Shown: piece after piece, positions 25,889-35,193 of the stretch
How positions within the stretch are numbered: position 1 is the stretch's first letter
Layout of the letters: every line of letters starts with the position of its first letter
Origin: an uncultured Erythrobacter sp.
Lineage (GTDB): Bacteria > Pseudomonadota > Alphaproteobacteria > Sphingomonadales > Sphingomonadaceae
Direction: 5' to 3'
Assembly (NCBI RefSeq): GCF_947502395.1
Contig: NZ_CANMZM010000002.1
Coordinates: 558,001 to 622,000, forward strand
DNA length: 64,000 nt
The notes under the pieces: generated by a model
What the model saw: only the letters and a program-made list of their open reading frames with translations
Database searches by the model: none
What the model was told of the DNA's origin: nothing
Program-made: the position numbers and the translations under genes

Positions 25889-27532
25889 ATGGTCGAGGGA
25901 TTGTTTTTCACATTCGATAGTGCATTCGAAATGTGGGCTTTTCGCGGTGCGTCTGTCGCGCTTGCCGCCTTCTTGCTTGGAGGGCTCTATCTCATAACGC
26001 GGCCCACGCCCGAAGTGGTTGGGCACCCAAAGGGCCTATTCGTGCTCTTCCTCGCAGAGATGTGGGAACGCTTCTCATACTACGGTATGCGCGCGCTGCT
26101 GATCTTTTACCTCATTCAACACTGGTTGTTTGAAGAGAGCAAGGCCTATGTGATCTACGGCGCTTACACGGCGCTGGTGTACATCGCTCCGGTGGTTGGC
26201 GGTTATCTTGCAGACCGTTACCTTGGTCAGCGCAAGGCCGTACTGTTCGGCGCGATCCTGCTCACTCTTGGTCACTTTTTCATGGCGTTTGAAGGGTCGG
26301 GCGGTCAGTCTGATCCGATGATAAACGTCTTCTGGCTGGCGCTGGCGCTGATCATTGTCGGCTCGGGCTTCCTCAAAGCCAACATCTCGGTTCTCGTGGG
26401 TCAGCTGTATCCACGCACCGATATGCGCCGCGATCCCGCCTACACGATCTTCTACATGGGGATTAACGTTGGTGCAGCAACGGCATCGATCATCTGCGGT
26501 TTCCTTGGCCAAACTTACGGTTGGGAATATGGCTTTGGTCTTGCCGGTATCGGCATGCTCATTGGTCTCATCTTCTTTATCATCGGTAAGCCGCTGCTCC
26601 TGGGCAAAGGCGAGCCTAAGGATCCGGCGAAGATCGCCGGCGGTAAGGAATTTGGCATTTATGGTGCGGGCCTTGCGATGGTCGCTTTGTGCTGGGCCGC
26701 AATCCAGTACCAAGACCTTGTCGGCTATGTCCTTGGCATCTTTGGCGGTGGTCTTGTGCTCTACGTCCTTTGGACAGCAGTTGCGAAACTGAAGCCGCAA
26801 GAACGCGATCGTATCTTTGCCGCAATGTTCCTCATCCTTGTTTCGATCGTCTTCTGGGCGCTGTTCGAGCAAGCGGGCTCATCGCTCAACGTCTTCACCG
26901 ACCGTTATGTCGATACGCAAGGCGTGAACGCCTCGATGTTCCAGTCGATCAACGCGATCTACATCGTGCTCCTCGCACCATTCTTCGCCATGCTGTGGCA
27001 GGGCCTGGGCGCGCGCGGGGCGGAACCATCTACACCGATGAAGTTCGGTCTGGGAGTTGTGCAGGTTGGACTGGGCTTTCTGGTCTTGGTCTGGGGCGCA
27101 GGCACAGTTGGCGTCAGCGTCCCGACACCAGTGATCTTCATCTTCCTGATCTACCTGTTGCACACTACCGGTGAGCTTTGCCTGTCACCGGTTGGGCTTT
27201 CGGCGATGAACCGCTTGAGCCCGGCGCATATGGCCTCGCTGGTCATGGGCACCTGGTTCTTTGCATCAGCGCTGGGCAATTTCGCCGCTGGTCTGATCGC
27301 ATCGGCCACAGGCGGTGACGGCGTGACCGAAGAGGCAGGCAAGCAGGTTGTGCTCGAGGTTTACAGCACGGTGGGCTGGTATGCAGTCGGCATCGGTGTC
27401 GCCGTGATGGTGGTTAGTCCGCTGATCAAGAAGCTTATGCATCTCGATACGCTCACCGATGAAGGCGGGCATATCGAAGGCGAGGCCGAGGCCGGTCCCG
27501 AAGCTGGCGAACCTGGTTTCAGCAAAAGCTAA
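25889..27532 (+). CDS. POT-family proton-coupled oligopeptide transporter
   Basis: A 547-residue inner-membrane importer of di- and tripeptides driven by the proton gradient. The POT signature is clear: EMWERFSYYGMRALLIFYL contains the ExxERFxYYG motif near residue 57. Further marks are GGYLADRYLGQRKAVLFG, FYMGINVGAATASIICGFL and many hydrophobic helices (about 14). Length fits the bacterial DtpT/PepT group. The first helix (about 13-37) precedes the motif region. A strong GC-rich hairpin follows the stop. Confidence 0.94.
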   Translation: MVEGLFFTFDSAFEMWAFRGASVALAAFLLGGLYLITRPTPEVVGHPKGLFVLFLAEMWERFSYYGMRALLIFYLIQHWLFEESKAYVIYGAYTALVYIAPVVGGYLADRYLGQRKAVLFGAILLTLGHFFMAFEGSGGQSDPMINVFWLALALIIVGSGFLKANISVLVGQLYPRTDMRRDPAYTIFYMGINVGAATASIICGFLGQTYGWEYGFGLAGIGMLIGLIFFIIGKPLLLGKGEPKDPAKIAGGKEFGIYGAGLAMVALCWAAIQYQDLVGYVLGIFGGGLVLYVLWTAVAKLKPQERDRIFAAMFLILVSIVFWALFEQAGSSLNVFTDRYVDTQGVNASMFQSINAIYIVLLAPFFAMLWQGLGARGAEPSTPMKFGLGVVQVGLGFLVLVWGAGTVGVSVPTPVIFIFLIYLLHTTGELCLSPVGLSAMNRLSPAHMASLVMGTWFFASALGNFAAGLIASATGGDGVTEEAGKQVVLEVYSTVGWYAVGIGVAVMVVSPLIKKLMHLDTLTDEGGHIEGEAEAGPEAGEPGFSKS

Positions 27533-27548
27533 TACAACTGTCTGGGTA

Positions 27549-27586
27549 GGCCCCGCCCCTCTCGTTAAAGCGAGGGATCGGGCCCC
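27549..27586 (+). terminator. GC-rich hairpin between the POT and FKBP genes
   Basis: The outer arms GGCCCCG and CGGGCC and the inner CTCG-ttaaag-CGAG with neighbouring CCC/GGG can form a long interrupted stem just after the POT stop. No T-tract follows, so it may be a Rho-assisted or processing hairpin rather than a classic terminator. Confidence 0.35.
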
Positions 27587-27609
27587 CCAAATCAACAGGA
27601 CACTCCATA

Positions 27610-28143
27610 ATGTCTGGCAATACAAGCAAATGGATCGCTCTGGCGTGCGCTACAACTCTTGGGCTGTCCACCGGTGCCACTGCTCTGGATGAAGAAACGT
27701 CTGCTCCGGCGCAGGGCCCCTCAAGCGAGCAAGAGCTGGCTGAGCGCGCCTATCACAATGCGCAGCAGACCCATCTCTCGGGGCTTCAAGCGGCGGATGG
27801 CTGGTACACGATGGAGGGCGGCCTCCGCTGGCGTTACGTCACCTATCTGGGGCTCGGAGAGAGCCCAACGCCCGCCGACACCGTCACCGTGCATTATGAG
27901 GGCAGCTTCATCGATGGCAATGTATTCGACAGCTCGTATAGCCGCGGACAGCCCGCAACATTCCCGCTGAGCGGCCTTATCCCAGCTTGGGAATTGGCGA
28001 TCCCGCAAATGCGCGTTGGTGAGACAATCGAACTCGCGGCTCCTTCAAACCTTGCCTATGGCCCGCGCGGTCGCGGCGGACGCATTCCAGGCGGTGCAAC
28101 CCTGCTGTTCAAGGTTGAGCTGATCGGAATCGAAGGGCGCTAA
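27610..28143 (+). CDS. FKBP-type peptidyl-prolyl isomerase, exported
   Basis: A 177-residue prolyl isomerase. A signal peptide-like N terminus (KWIALACATTLGLSTGATA) is followed by a linker and the FKBP domain (about 85-175) with VTVHYEGSFIDGNVFDSSY, LSGLIPAWELAIPQMRVGE and PGGATLLFKVELIGI. It should help fold secreted or outer-membrane proteins in the periplasm. The gene follows the POT transporter by 77 nt and converges with an HxlR regulator 3 nt away. Confidence 0.92.
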   Translation: MSGNTSKWIALACATTLGLSTGATALDEETSAPAQGPSSEQELAERAYHNAQQTHLSGLQAADGWYTMEGGLRWRYVTYLGLGESPTPADTVTVHYEGSFIDGNVFDSSYSRGQPATFPLSGLIPAWELAIPQMRVGETIELAAPSNLAYGPRGRGGRIPGGATLLFKVELIGIEGR

Positions 28144-28146
28144 GCC

Positions 28147-28494
28147 TCAGGCAGAGGGCCATTCAGTGGGTTTCTCACCCTCGGCAAACAAGTGCTCTTC
28201 GCCCCAGACGGCCATCTCTTGAAAGACAGGCGTGAGCGCCTTTGCGCTGTCGGTCAGGACATACCGCGCGCGCTTCCCTTCAGGTGGTTCGCGGGTGAGC
28301 AGACCGGCTTCTTGCATCATCTTGAGCCGTGAGGTGAGCGCCGCGCGGTTAATCCCCAGCGGTTCGATAAAGTCCTCAAACCGCTGCGCTCCGAGATACA
28401 GCTCGCGGATAATCAAAATAACCCAGCGATCGCCAAGGACGCGCGCGGCGCGGCCAATCGGGCATGGAGAGCGGGAGGGCTGATAGGTCTTCAT
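28147..28494 (-). CDS. HxlR-family transcriptional regulator
   Basis: A 115-residue MarR/HxlR-type winged-helix regulator. It has the family Cys near the N terminus (SPCPIGRAARVLGDRW), the recognition helix region INRAALTSRLKMMQEAGLL and the wing PEGKRARYVLT. Several HxlR proteins sense electrophiles or oxidants through that Cys. It is divergent from a PaaI-type thioesterase, and the 78-nt gap contains two related palindromes centred 44 bp apart, so it probably represses itself and the thioesterase. Confidence 0.92.
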   Translation of the reverse strand: MKTYQPSRSPCPIGRAARVLGDRWVILIIRELYLGAQRFEDFIEPLGINRAALTSRLKMMQEAGLLTREPPEGKRARYVLTDSAKALTPVFQEMAVWGEEHLFAEGEKPTEWPSA

Positions 28495-28496
28495 CT

Positions 28497-28558
28497 AGTC
28501 TGTCTATCAGACTTGTCAGAGCCACTGGCAAGAGCTAATAAGTCTGTATTACAGACTT
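28497..28558. promoter_or_regulatory. Twin palindromic operators between HxlR and thioesterase genes
   Basis: AGTCTG-tctat-CAGACT (28497-28513) and AAGTCTGT-att-ACAGACTT (28540-28558) share the half-site AGTCTG. Their centres are 44 bp apart, about four helical turns. The first abuts the HxlR ATG and the second lies 14 nt before the thioesterase ATG. They occupy most of the divergent promoter region. Confidence 0.75.
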
Positions 28559-28572
28559 AAAGGATCTCTCTC

Positions 28573-29022
28573 ATGCAACATTCGCGTTTCGATAGCCCTG
28601 AAGCCTCAATCAAATACATGAAGCGCGTGGCTGTTGGTCGGTCGGGCTTTTCTAACTGGCTTGAGGTTGAGCCCATTGTTGTGTGGGAGGGTCAAAGCGA
28701 ATTGCTCCTCAAACTGCGCCCGGAAATGACCCAGCACCACGGCTTTGCCCATGGCGGCATTGTGGGCCTGATGGCCGATAATGCCTGCGCGTGGGCAGGC
28801 GCCTCGGTGCTCGGCGATGTGGTGACCGGTGGCTACTCCATCAACTTTCTGCGCCCCGCCAAGGGAGAGCGTCTGCGCTCCAAAGGTGAAGTCATCAAAG
28901 CGGGCAAGCGCCAAGCAGTGGTGCGCGCAGAGGTCTTTGCCGAGTCCAGCGGCGAAGATCCGATCCTCGTCGCAGCCGCGCAAGCTACTATCATACCCAC
29001 CGGTATCCCCGGCCAGCCCTAG
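28573..29022 (+). CDS. PaaI-family hotdog thioesterase
   Basis: A 149-residue hotdog-fold acyl-CoA thioesterase. The family block is PEMTQHHGFAHGGIVGLMADNA, with HGG in the catalytic helix region, followed by GGYSINFLRPAKGERL and a final strand with VAAAQATII. PaaI-type enzymes remove CoA from aromatic or medium acyl groups, often to free trapped CoA. The gene is divergent from HxlR, which probably controls it through the two palindromes. The substrate is unknown. Confidence 0.9.
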   Translation: MQHSRFDSPEASIKYMKRVAVGRSGFSNWLEVEPIVVWEGQSELLLKLRPEMTQHHGFAHGGIVGLMADNACAWAGASVLGDVVTGGYSINFLRPAKGERLRSKGEVIKAGKRQAVVRAEVFAESSGEDPILVAAAQATIIPTGIPGQP

Positions 29023-29055
29023 GTGATTTGTAAAATCGGTGTTAGTTTTGTGGGT

Positions 29056-29730
29056 ATGGACACCGCACTCATATTACTGATCTTCGCGAACATCGCCTTT
29101 GTCGGAACCCACTTCCTAATGTCACATCCTTTGCGCAAACCCATGGTGGACCTGCTTGGCGATATGGGTTTTCAGGTCGGCTATTCGGTGGTGATCCTTG
29201 CGTCACTCGCGGCGATCTACTTTGCTTTCATAGAATCCCCCGCAGCTGATCTTCCGGGATCAGGGCAAATCGGCTGGGCCATTGCAACCTTCATTGCCCT
29301 TCCAGCGATGGTGCTTTTTGCAGGATCGATGGTTGGCAATCCAGCGATGGCCGTGCCAGGCGCAGAAGAAAGCGCCCGCGCCGCGCCCAAAGGGGTTTTC
29401 ACCATCACGCGTCACCCAATGATGTGGGGATTTGCGCTTTGGGCGCTCTCCCACATCGTGCTGTACTGGAGCTGGCGCACTACGGTTACTGCCGCATCTG
29501 TCGGGATACTCGCGCTTATCGGTTCACGGTTGCAGGATCGAAAGAAGCGAGCCCTGATGGGTGAAGCATGGGTCGAGTGGGAATCCAAGACCAGCTACTG
29601 GCCGCGACTTTCCGGTTTTGCCAAAGCCGGTGCACTCCCTTGGAGCGCGGGCCTTATTCTCTTCGTCTTCCTGACCTGGCTGCACGTTCCCATTGGGGGC
29701 ATTCCGGCCGGGATCTGGCGCTGGTTCTAG
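29056..29730 (+). CDS. NnrU-family membrane protein
   Basis: About 224 residues with six hydrophobic helices. The N-terminal NIAFVGTHFLMSHPLRKP and the later KGVFTITRHPMMWGFALWALSH are typical of the NnrU/isoprenylcysteine-methyltransferase-like fold. NnrU was linked to nitrite/nitric-oxide metabolism in Rhodobacter, but in aerobes its job is unclear. ATG 29056 is preferred; a GTG at 29023 would touch the thioesterase stop, and the extra residues lack a family match. No denitrification genes are nearby. Confidence 0.85.
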   Translation: MDTALILLIFANIAFVGTHFLMSHPLRKPMVDLLGDMGFQVGYSVVILASLAAIYFAFIESPAADLPGSGQIGWAIATFIALPAMVLFAGSMVGNPAMAVPGAEESARAAPKGVFTITRHPMMWGFALWALSHIVLYWSWRTTVTAASVGILALIGSRLQDRKKRALMGEAWVEWESKTSYWPRLSGFAKAGALPWSAGLILFVFLTWLHVPIGGIPAGIWRWF

Positions 29731-29733
29731 CCA

Positions 29734-30555
29734 TCATCGGGTGTCACTCACCCGCAAAGCGAGGATCCAGTCTCGCCGTGCCTCTTGAGAGCGCTGTTCG
29801 AATGAGAGAGCGTGTCCCGAACCATCAAATGACTGAAATTCGGCGACCTGCGGAATACGAGCCAGTGCCTTCCCGTGGCTATCCTCAATCACATTGTCGA
29901 TAGTGCCATGTTGTATGAGCACTGGAACCTGCGCCAGCCCTCCTAAACGCTCTCGGTTAGGGAAAGTTTCATTTAGAAAGACTCGGACCGGCAACCACCA
30001 GAATGTCTGTGAAGCCACGTCAGGCAAGGAGGTAAAGGGCGCAATCAGGATCAACGCAGCTGGAGGGGTTCCCCTGTCCACGAGGGCTTGCACCGCAAAA
30101 GTCGCGACCCCACCGCCAATCGAGTTGCCCGTGACTACAGTTTGCGAGGGTGCAATCCCCTCGTCACTCAACCACCGCAAGGCCGCTTCTGCGTCAAGGT
30201 AGAACCCGTCTTCCGAAGGTTCTCCCGGATTGCCGCCATAGCCACGGTACTCAACCAGCAACACGCCAAGCCCAGCCTGCGCCACCGCTCCGTTCGAAAC
30301 GCTAGCGCCCGCCAAAGTACCGCCGTTACCATGGAAGTAGAGGACGGTCGGCTTGCCATGATCGGCCCTTTGATGGAACGCTCGCAAGCTCAGCCCATCG
30401 TCGGTTTCGAGCCGGACCTCAGAATAACCCGGCGTCAACGGGGGCACATCCTGAGGCGCAGGGTAGATCAGGGACGATTGCAGCGCGAACAAAATCGCCA
30501 ATACCGCCAGGTAGGCGACACCAAGAACAGCCAAAATCCGAACGGTGGTCGCCAA
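29734..30555 (-). CDS. Membrane-anchored alpha/beta hydrolase (BEM46-like)
   Basis: A 273-residue hydrolase with an N-terminal membrane helix (ILAVLGVAYLAVLAILFAL), after which the catalytic domain probably faces the periplasm. The motifs are VLYFHGNGGTLAG, VEYRGYGGNPGEPSE, the nucleophile elbow TGNSIGGGVA (Ser about 145) and the C-terminal His in FDGSGHALSF. This is the BEM46/ABHD13 type. It begins 3 nt after the stop of the enoyl-CoA hydratase, so the two share a transcript. The substrate is unknown. Confidence 0.88.
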   Translation of the reverse strand: MATTVRILAVLGVAYLAVLAILFALQSSLIYPAPQDVPPLTPGYSEVRLETDDGLSLRAFHQRADHGKPTVLYFHGNGGTLAGASVSNGAVAQAGLGVLLVEYRGYGGNPGEPSEDGFYLDAEAALRWLSDEGIAPSQTVVTGNSIGGGVATFAVQALVDRGTPPAALILIAPFTSLPDVASQTFWWLPVRVFLNETFPNRERLGGLAQVPVLIQHGTIDNVIEDSHGKALARIPQVAEFQSFDGSGHALSFEQRSQEARRDWILALRVSDTR

Positions 30556-30558
30556 ATC

Positions 30559-31356
30559 CTATTGTCCTTTGAATTCCGCCGTGCGTTTCTCAATTAATGC
30601 CGCGACACCTTCGGCGTGATCCTCAGTTGTGTGCATCATTGCCTGCGTGTTTGCGGCCATCTCAAGCGCAGTGTCGTAATTGATCTGCTGACCCTGACGC
30701 AGGAGCATCTTTGACTGGCGCAAAGAGTGCGGTGGCATAGAAGCGATCTTCTGCGCCTTGGCCTTTGCCTCATCGAGCAGGTTTTCGTGCGGCACCACCT
30801 TGCTCACGAGGCCCCAATCCTGCGCCGTAGCGGCATCGATCACATCTCCGGTGTAGAAAAGGTCCGCCGCCCGGCTCATCCCAATCACGCGGGGCAAAAT
30901 CCAGGTGCCACCATCGCCAGGAATGATACCCAGCTTAAGGAAGGTCACGCCGAACTTGGCTTTCTCACTCGCAATCCGAATGTCAGCGAGGCAAGCGACA
31001 TCGCAGCCCAGACCTATCGCCGGACCGTTGACCGCTGCGATGACGGGCACACGGATCGAGTGAAGCGCACGTAGCATCATATGGATGTTGTCGCGGTATC
31101 CATCGGAGATCGCTGGCGTGCTTCCGCCAAAAGTCCCGGTCTTCTCGCGCATCGCCTTGATATCGCCACCTGCTGAAAACGCTCGTCCTGCTCCGGTCAA
31201 GACCACGCAAGCCACGCCCATATCGCGGTTTATCTCTGTACACACACGGGCAAACTCATCGCCATCGCCCGGGCTGCCGAGCGGGTTCATCGTCTCGGCC
31301 CGGTCAATTGTGAGGGTGGTCACCGCGCCATCGCGCTCAATTTTCAATAAAGACAT
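30559..31356 (-). CDS. Enoyl-CoA hydratase/isomerase family protein
   Basis: A 265-residue crotonase-fold enzyme. GRAFSAGGDIKAM and VIAAVNGPAIGLGCDVACLADIR (given in two parts around residues 60-120) form the oxyanion hole and CoA site, and LKLGIIPGDGGTWILPRVIG carries the second catalytic region with Gly-Asp in place of the usual Glu. It hydrates or isomerises an enoyl-CoA, probably in fatty-acid or side-chain breakdown. It leads a two-gene unit with a BEM46-like hydrolase. Confidence 0.9.
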   Translation of the reverse strand: MSLLKIERDGAVTTLTIDRAETMNPLGSPGDGDEFARVCTEINRDMGVACVVLTGAGRAFSAGGDIKAMREKTGTFGGSTPAISDGYRDNIHMMLRALHSIRVPVIAAVNGPAIGLGCDVACLADIRIASEKAKFGVTFLKLGIIPGDGGTWILPRVIGMSRAADLFYTGDVIDAATAQDWGLVSKVVPHENLLDEAKAKAQKIASMPPHSLRQSKMLLRQGQQINYDTALEMAANTQAMMHTTEDHAEGVAALIEKRTAEFKGQ

Positions 31357-31476
31357 GGATTGGGTCTAACTTTCTTGTGCTTAGTGATTATTTGCCAAGT
31401 CATAGCAAGTTCATTCACGGCATGGGACTCGTCTGAGGCTGTGATAGCACCGCTCTAGCAATAAAGGAGTACTGGA

Positions 31477-32562
31477 TTGCCAAGCGCTTCGTTTCTCATG
31501 ATGGCAAGCCCGCTATTGGTTGGCCCAGCACCGGTCAATGTCGCATTGGAAGTGTCAGCTGCCGCGCCGGTCGAAGCAGTGACTGCTCGCGTAGAGCAGC
31601 TTCCCTGGGAAACCCAAGCCTCTGATATTCTTCAGCTTGACTGGTCTTTAACACCGGCTCAGGAAAACGAAGGGCCTCCTGGAGAAGGCGATACTCAGCC
31701 CGATGGCAGCGAGATCGTCGTCGAAGGCGACATGGGCCCCGTTGAGCGTGACCCGATGGCCGCTGTGAATGAAACGAGCTTTCGTATCACTCAGGAAGTG
31801 GATCAACTTCTCGTAGAGCCGCTGGCAGATGGTTATCGCGATGGATTGCCAGGGCCATTGCGCGATGGGCTTGGCAATGTCGTGCGCAATTTACGTGAGC
31901 CAGCCAACTTTCTCAATTTCTTGCTTCAGGGCAAAATTGGCAAGGCAGCAGAGACACTGGTGCGCTTTACAATCAATTCCACGTTTGGCCTTGGCGGGCT
32001 GATTGATCTGGCTGAGAAACCAGGCATTGGCTTGCCGTATCGCCGCAACGGCTTTGGAAATACGCTCGGCTTTTACGGAGTGGGCGGCGGTCCTTATCTG
32101 TATGTGCCTATTGCCGGAGCCACCAATGTACGTGACCTTATCGGCAACACGCTTGACCAGGCGCTATTGCCAGTTGTGGTGGGATCGCCTTTTGACACGC
32201 CAGAATATGGCATCCCTCTATTCGTTGTGACCAATCTGGACTCGCGTGTGGCACTTGATGAAGAGATCGAGCGATTGAACGATACGGTTGATCCCTATGG
32301 GGCACGACGCGACATCTATCTCTACCGCCGCGCGCGCGATATCGCGCTTCTCAAAGGGGAGGAGCCACCTGAGCCCCCAGCCATTTTGCGTGAGATCGAG
32401 ATGGGCCTTGATGCAATCGAGGCAGAGGCAGACGCGGAAATTGACGGTCAATCAGAACCCTCAGTTCAACCGAGCGATGCCCCGCCGATTGCAGGCGAGT
32501 CAGATGACGAGCAAGCGCCGCCTCCGGTTGCGGTGCTGATTACGCAGCCTCGGACCCGCTAA
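31477..32562 (+). CDS. MlaA-family outer-membrane lipid-asymmetry protein
   Basis: A 361-residue VacJ/MlaA protein, expected at the outer membrane, where it removes phospholipids from the outer leaflet and passes them to MlaC. The conserved core is clear: FRITQEVDQLLVEPLADGY, VRNLREPANFLNFLLQGK, NSTFGLGGLIDLA, GFGNTLGFYGVGGGPYLYVP. A TTG start at 31477 is chosen because AAAGGAG lies 7 nt before it and an in-frame stop lies just upstream. No lipobox Cys is visible in the N terminus, unlike classical MlaA. The C terminus has an acidic, Pro-rich extension. Confidence 0.88.
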   Translation: MPSASFLMMASPLLVGPAPVNVALEVSAAAPVEAVTARVEQLPWETQASDILQLDWSLTPAQENEGPPGEGDTQPDGSEIVVEGDMGPVERDPMAAVNETSFRITQEVDQLLVEPLADGYRDGLPGPLRDGLGNVVRNLREPANFLNFLLQGKIGKAAETLVRFTINSTFGLGGLIDLAEKPGIGLPYRRNGFGNTLGFYGVGGGPYLYVPIAGATNVRDLIGNTLDQALLPVVVGSPFDTPEYGIPLFVVTNLDSRVALDEEIERLNDTVDPYGARRDIYLYRRARDIALLKGEEPPEPPAILREIEMGLDAIEAEADAEIDGQSEPSVQPSDAPPIAGESDDEQAPPPVAVLITQPRTR

Positions 32563-32593
32563 CAGTTCTGTTCAGGGCGGTAAGCGGCAAGCC

Positions 32594-34519
32594 TCAGGCC
32601 CGCGCTTCTTCCTCGACAGCGGCCGTGTTGTGCTTGAGCGCCTTGAGCACTGTCTCAACAATGTGCGGGGCATTGAGGCCGGCCTCGTCATATTGTTTGG
32701 CTGGCGAATCCTGATCCTGGAACGTGTCAGGCAGGCGCATCGTGCGCACTTTCAGTCCGTTATCCGTGAGACCTTCGTCCGAGGCATAGGTCAGCACATG
32801 CGCACCAAGCCCTCCAATCGCGCCCTCTTCCACAGTGATCACCACTTCGTGCTCGCGCATTAAGCGCGCGATGAGGTCCTCATCGAGAGGCTTGGCAAAG
32901 CGCATATCGGCAACCGTGGTCGAAAGCCCTTTGGCCTCCAACTGATCAGCCGCCTTCTTGGCTTCCTCAAGTCGCGATCCCAAGGAAAGGATCGCCACTT
33001 TCGAGCCTTCGCGCACGACCCGACCTTTGCCGATCTCGAGCTTTTCGAGCGTGTCAGGCATAGGCACGCCGATGCCTGCGCCGCGTGGATAGCGGAAGGC
33101 AATCGGCCCTTCGTCATATTCCGCAGCGGTGTATGTCATATGTGCAAGCTCTGCCTCATCGGCGGCGGCCATCACCACCATGTTGGGTAGGGTTGCGAGA
33201 TATGTGATGTCAAAAGAGCCTGCGTGCGTGCAACCATCCGCGCCCACTAGCCCCGCTCGGTCAATTGCAAAGCGCACTGGCAGGTTTTGGATCGCCACAT
33301 CGTGGACCACTTGGTCGTAGGCGCGTTGCAGGAATGTCGAGTAAATCGCTGCAAACGGACGCATGCCTTGTGCGGCAAGGCCAGCGGCGAATGTCACACC
33401 GTGTTGTTCCGCAATGCCCACATCGAAGCTGCGGTCCGGATGTCGCTGCGCAAAGCGGTCTACCCCGGTACCCGAAGGCATCGCAGCCGTGATTGCGCAA
33501 ATGCGCTTATCTTTGTCCGCAAGATCCGCCAGCGTATCGCCAAAGACGTTCTGATAATTGGGTGGGCCCGCCGGACCCTTTTTCTTTTCACCCGTAATCA
33601 CGTCGAACATGGGCACGCCGTGGTACTTATCTGCGCTTTCTTCAGCGGGCTTATAGCCCTTGCCTTTCTCAGTCACGACATGGATCAGGACCGGGCCTTC
33701 GGACGTGTCGCGCACATTCTCCAGCACCGGGATCAAGTGATCGAGGTTATGGCCATCGATTGGCCCTACATAGTAAAAACCCAGCTCTTCAAACAGAGTG
33801 CCGCCGGTCACCATGCCACGCGAATATTCTTCCGCCTTGCGAAGACCTTCGTGCATGCGGCGGCTCATCTTCTTGATCGCGCGACTGGCAAGGCTGCGCA
33901 GCCCGAGATACTCGCTCGAAGAAACCATACGCGCCAGATAGGCTGAAAGGCCGCCGACTGGTGGTGCAATCGACATATCGTTGTCGTTGAGGATCACGAC
34001 CAGACGATTGCCAGCCTGGGCTGCGTTATTCATCGCTTCATAAGCCATGCCGGCGCTCATCGCGCCGTCACCGATCACAGCGATCCCACGGCCGGGCTGG
34101 TCATTGAGCTTATTGGCTACGGCAAAGCCGAGCGCCGCTGAAATCGAAGTCGAGGAGTGAGCTGCGCCAAACGGATCATATTCGCTTTCCGCACGCTTAG
34201 TGAAGCCCGAAAGTCCACCACCCTGACGGATCGTGCGAATGCGATCGCGCCTGCCGGTAATGATCTTATGCGGATAGCATTGGTGCCCTACATCCCAGAT
34301 CAGACGATCTTCGGGCGTATTGAAGACATAGTGGATTGCGACAGTCAGTTCGACAACGCCAAGGCCAGAGCCAAGGTGTCCGCCCGATACACTGACTGCG
34401 TCAATCATTTCCGCGCGCAGTTCATCAGACAATTGGCGCAGTTGCTCAGGCTTCAGCTGACGCAGCTCATCGGGTGTTGGAACCGTGTCTAGAAGAGGAG
34501 TGTTTAGCGGTGAACTCAT
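32594..34519 (-). CDS. dxs: 1-deoxy-D-xylulose-5-phosphate synthase
   Basis: First enzyme of the MEP isoprenoid pathway: condenses pyruvate and glyceraldehyde-3-phosphate with thiamine diphosphate. At 641 residues the length is typical. Key blocks are [30 protein letters not shown], the ThDP/Mg motif [24 protein letters not shown], and in the transketolase half [15 protein letters not shown] and [17 protein letters not shown] 34519 (MSSPLNTP) is preferred over an ATG 28 codons upstream. The product feeds quinones, hopanoids and carotenoids. Confidence 0.97.
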   Translation of the reverse strand: MSSPLNTPLLDTVPTPDELRQLKPEQLRQLSDELRAEMIDAVSVSGGHLGSGLGVVELTVAIHYVFNTPEDRLIWDVGHQCYPHKIITGRRDRIRTIRQGGGLSGFTKRAESEYDPFGAAHSSTSISAALGFAVANKLNDQPGRGIAVIGDGAMSAGMAYEAMNNAAQAGNRLVVILNDNDMSIAPPVGGLSAYLARMVSSSEYLGLRSLASRAIKKMSRRMHEGLRKAEEYSRGMVTGGTLFEELGFYYVGPIDGHNLDHLIPVLENVRDTSEGPVLIHVVTEKGKGYKPAEESADKYHGVPMFDVITGEKKKGPAGPPNYQNVFGDTLADLADKDKRICAITAAMPSGTGVDRFAQRHPDRSFDVGIAEQHGVTFAAGLAAQGMRPFAAIYSTFLQRAYDQVVHDVAIQNLPVRFAIDRAGLVGADGCTHAGSFDITYLATLPNMVVMAAADEAELAHMTYTAAEYDEGPIAFRYPRGAGIGVPMPDTLEKLEIGKGRVVREGSKVAILSLGSRLEEAKKAADQLEAKGLSTTVADMRFAKPLDEDLIARLMREHEVVITVEEGAIGGLGAHVLTYASDEGLTDNGLKVRTMRLPDTFQDQDSPAKQYDEAGLNAPHIVETVLKALKHNTAAVEEEARA

Positions 34520-34661
34520 AATGTCTTGCCCTACACCCAAAGAAAGAGCCTGTCGATTAACGCCTAATCGCAGGGAATGCACCCTTGGGTCATTAAGTGT
34601 CAAGTTTAGTGGAATTTTATTGCGTCAATTGCAACTGACACAACGATTTGATGAAGTTTGT

Positions 34662-35129
34662 TTACGGACAGTCAGAACACTTGCCCCGAATCTCCAGAAC
34701 AGGGCGCTCTGCCCGGAACTTCTGCGAGTCGGCAATATTGCGCAAACTCTGACCGACTTCGGCGCTATCAACATGCGAGGCACCGCCGCAGTTGTCGCAG
34801 ACCAAAAATACGCAATCGTGCTCCTCGCCCGGATGCGCATTAGCGAGAAAAGCATTGGCGCTTTCAATCTTCACAGCCAGACTGTTGGCAACAAAGAGAT
34901 CGAGAATGCGATAAACACTGTTTGGTGCAACACGCTTACCGCGCGCAGCTGAGAGATCATCGGCGATCTGATAAGCGGAGGTCGGTCCGTCATGGCGCGC
35001 GAGCTCAAGGAACACGTCTTCACGCATCTTGGTCCATTGCTCACCGGATGCGGTCAACGCCTCTCGTGCCTGAGCTTTAAGAGTGTCGACATTGTCGTGA
35101 GAATGATCGTGCTTATGAGCGCTATCCAT
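34662..35129 (-). CDS. Fur-family metalloregulator, Zur-like, His-rich N terminus
   Basis: A 155-residue Fur-superfamily repressor. The N terminus MDSAHKHDHSHD is His-rich. The winged helix has TSAYQIADDL and RVAPNSVYRILDLFV; the dimer and metal part holds HPGEEHDCVFLVCDNCGG and the second Cys pair GKCSDC at the end, forming the structural zinc site. The features suit Zur (zinc) better than iron Fur, but the metal is an inference. ATG 35129 is preferred to an upstream start. The msrA gene ends 64 nt upstream on the same strand. Confidence 0.85.
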   Translation of the reverse strand: MDSAHKHDHSHDNVDTLKAQAREALTASGEQWTKMREDVFLELARHDGPTSAYQIADDLSAARGKRVAPNSVYRILDLFVANSLAVKIESANAFLANAHPGEEHDCVFLVCDNCGGASHVDSAEVGQSLRNIADSQKFRAERPVLEIRGKCSDCP

Positions 35130-35193
35130 GGACGCGATATAGTGCCTCTTTTGAGCGAGCACCAGACTGATCGGCGCGCGCGCGCGATTCAGC

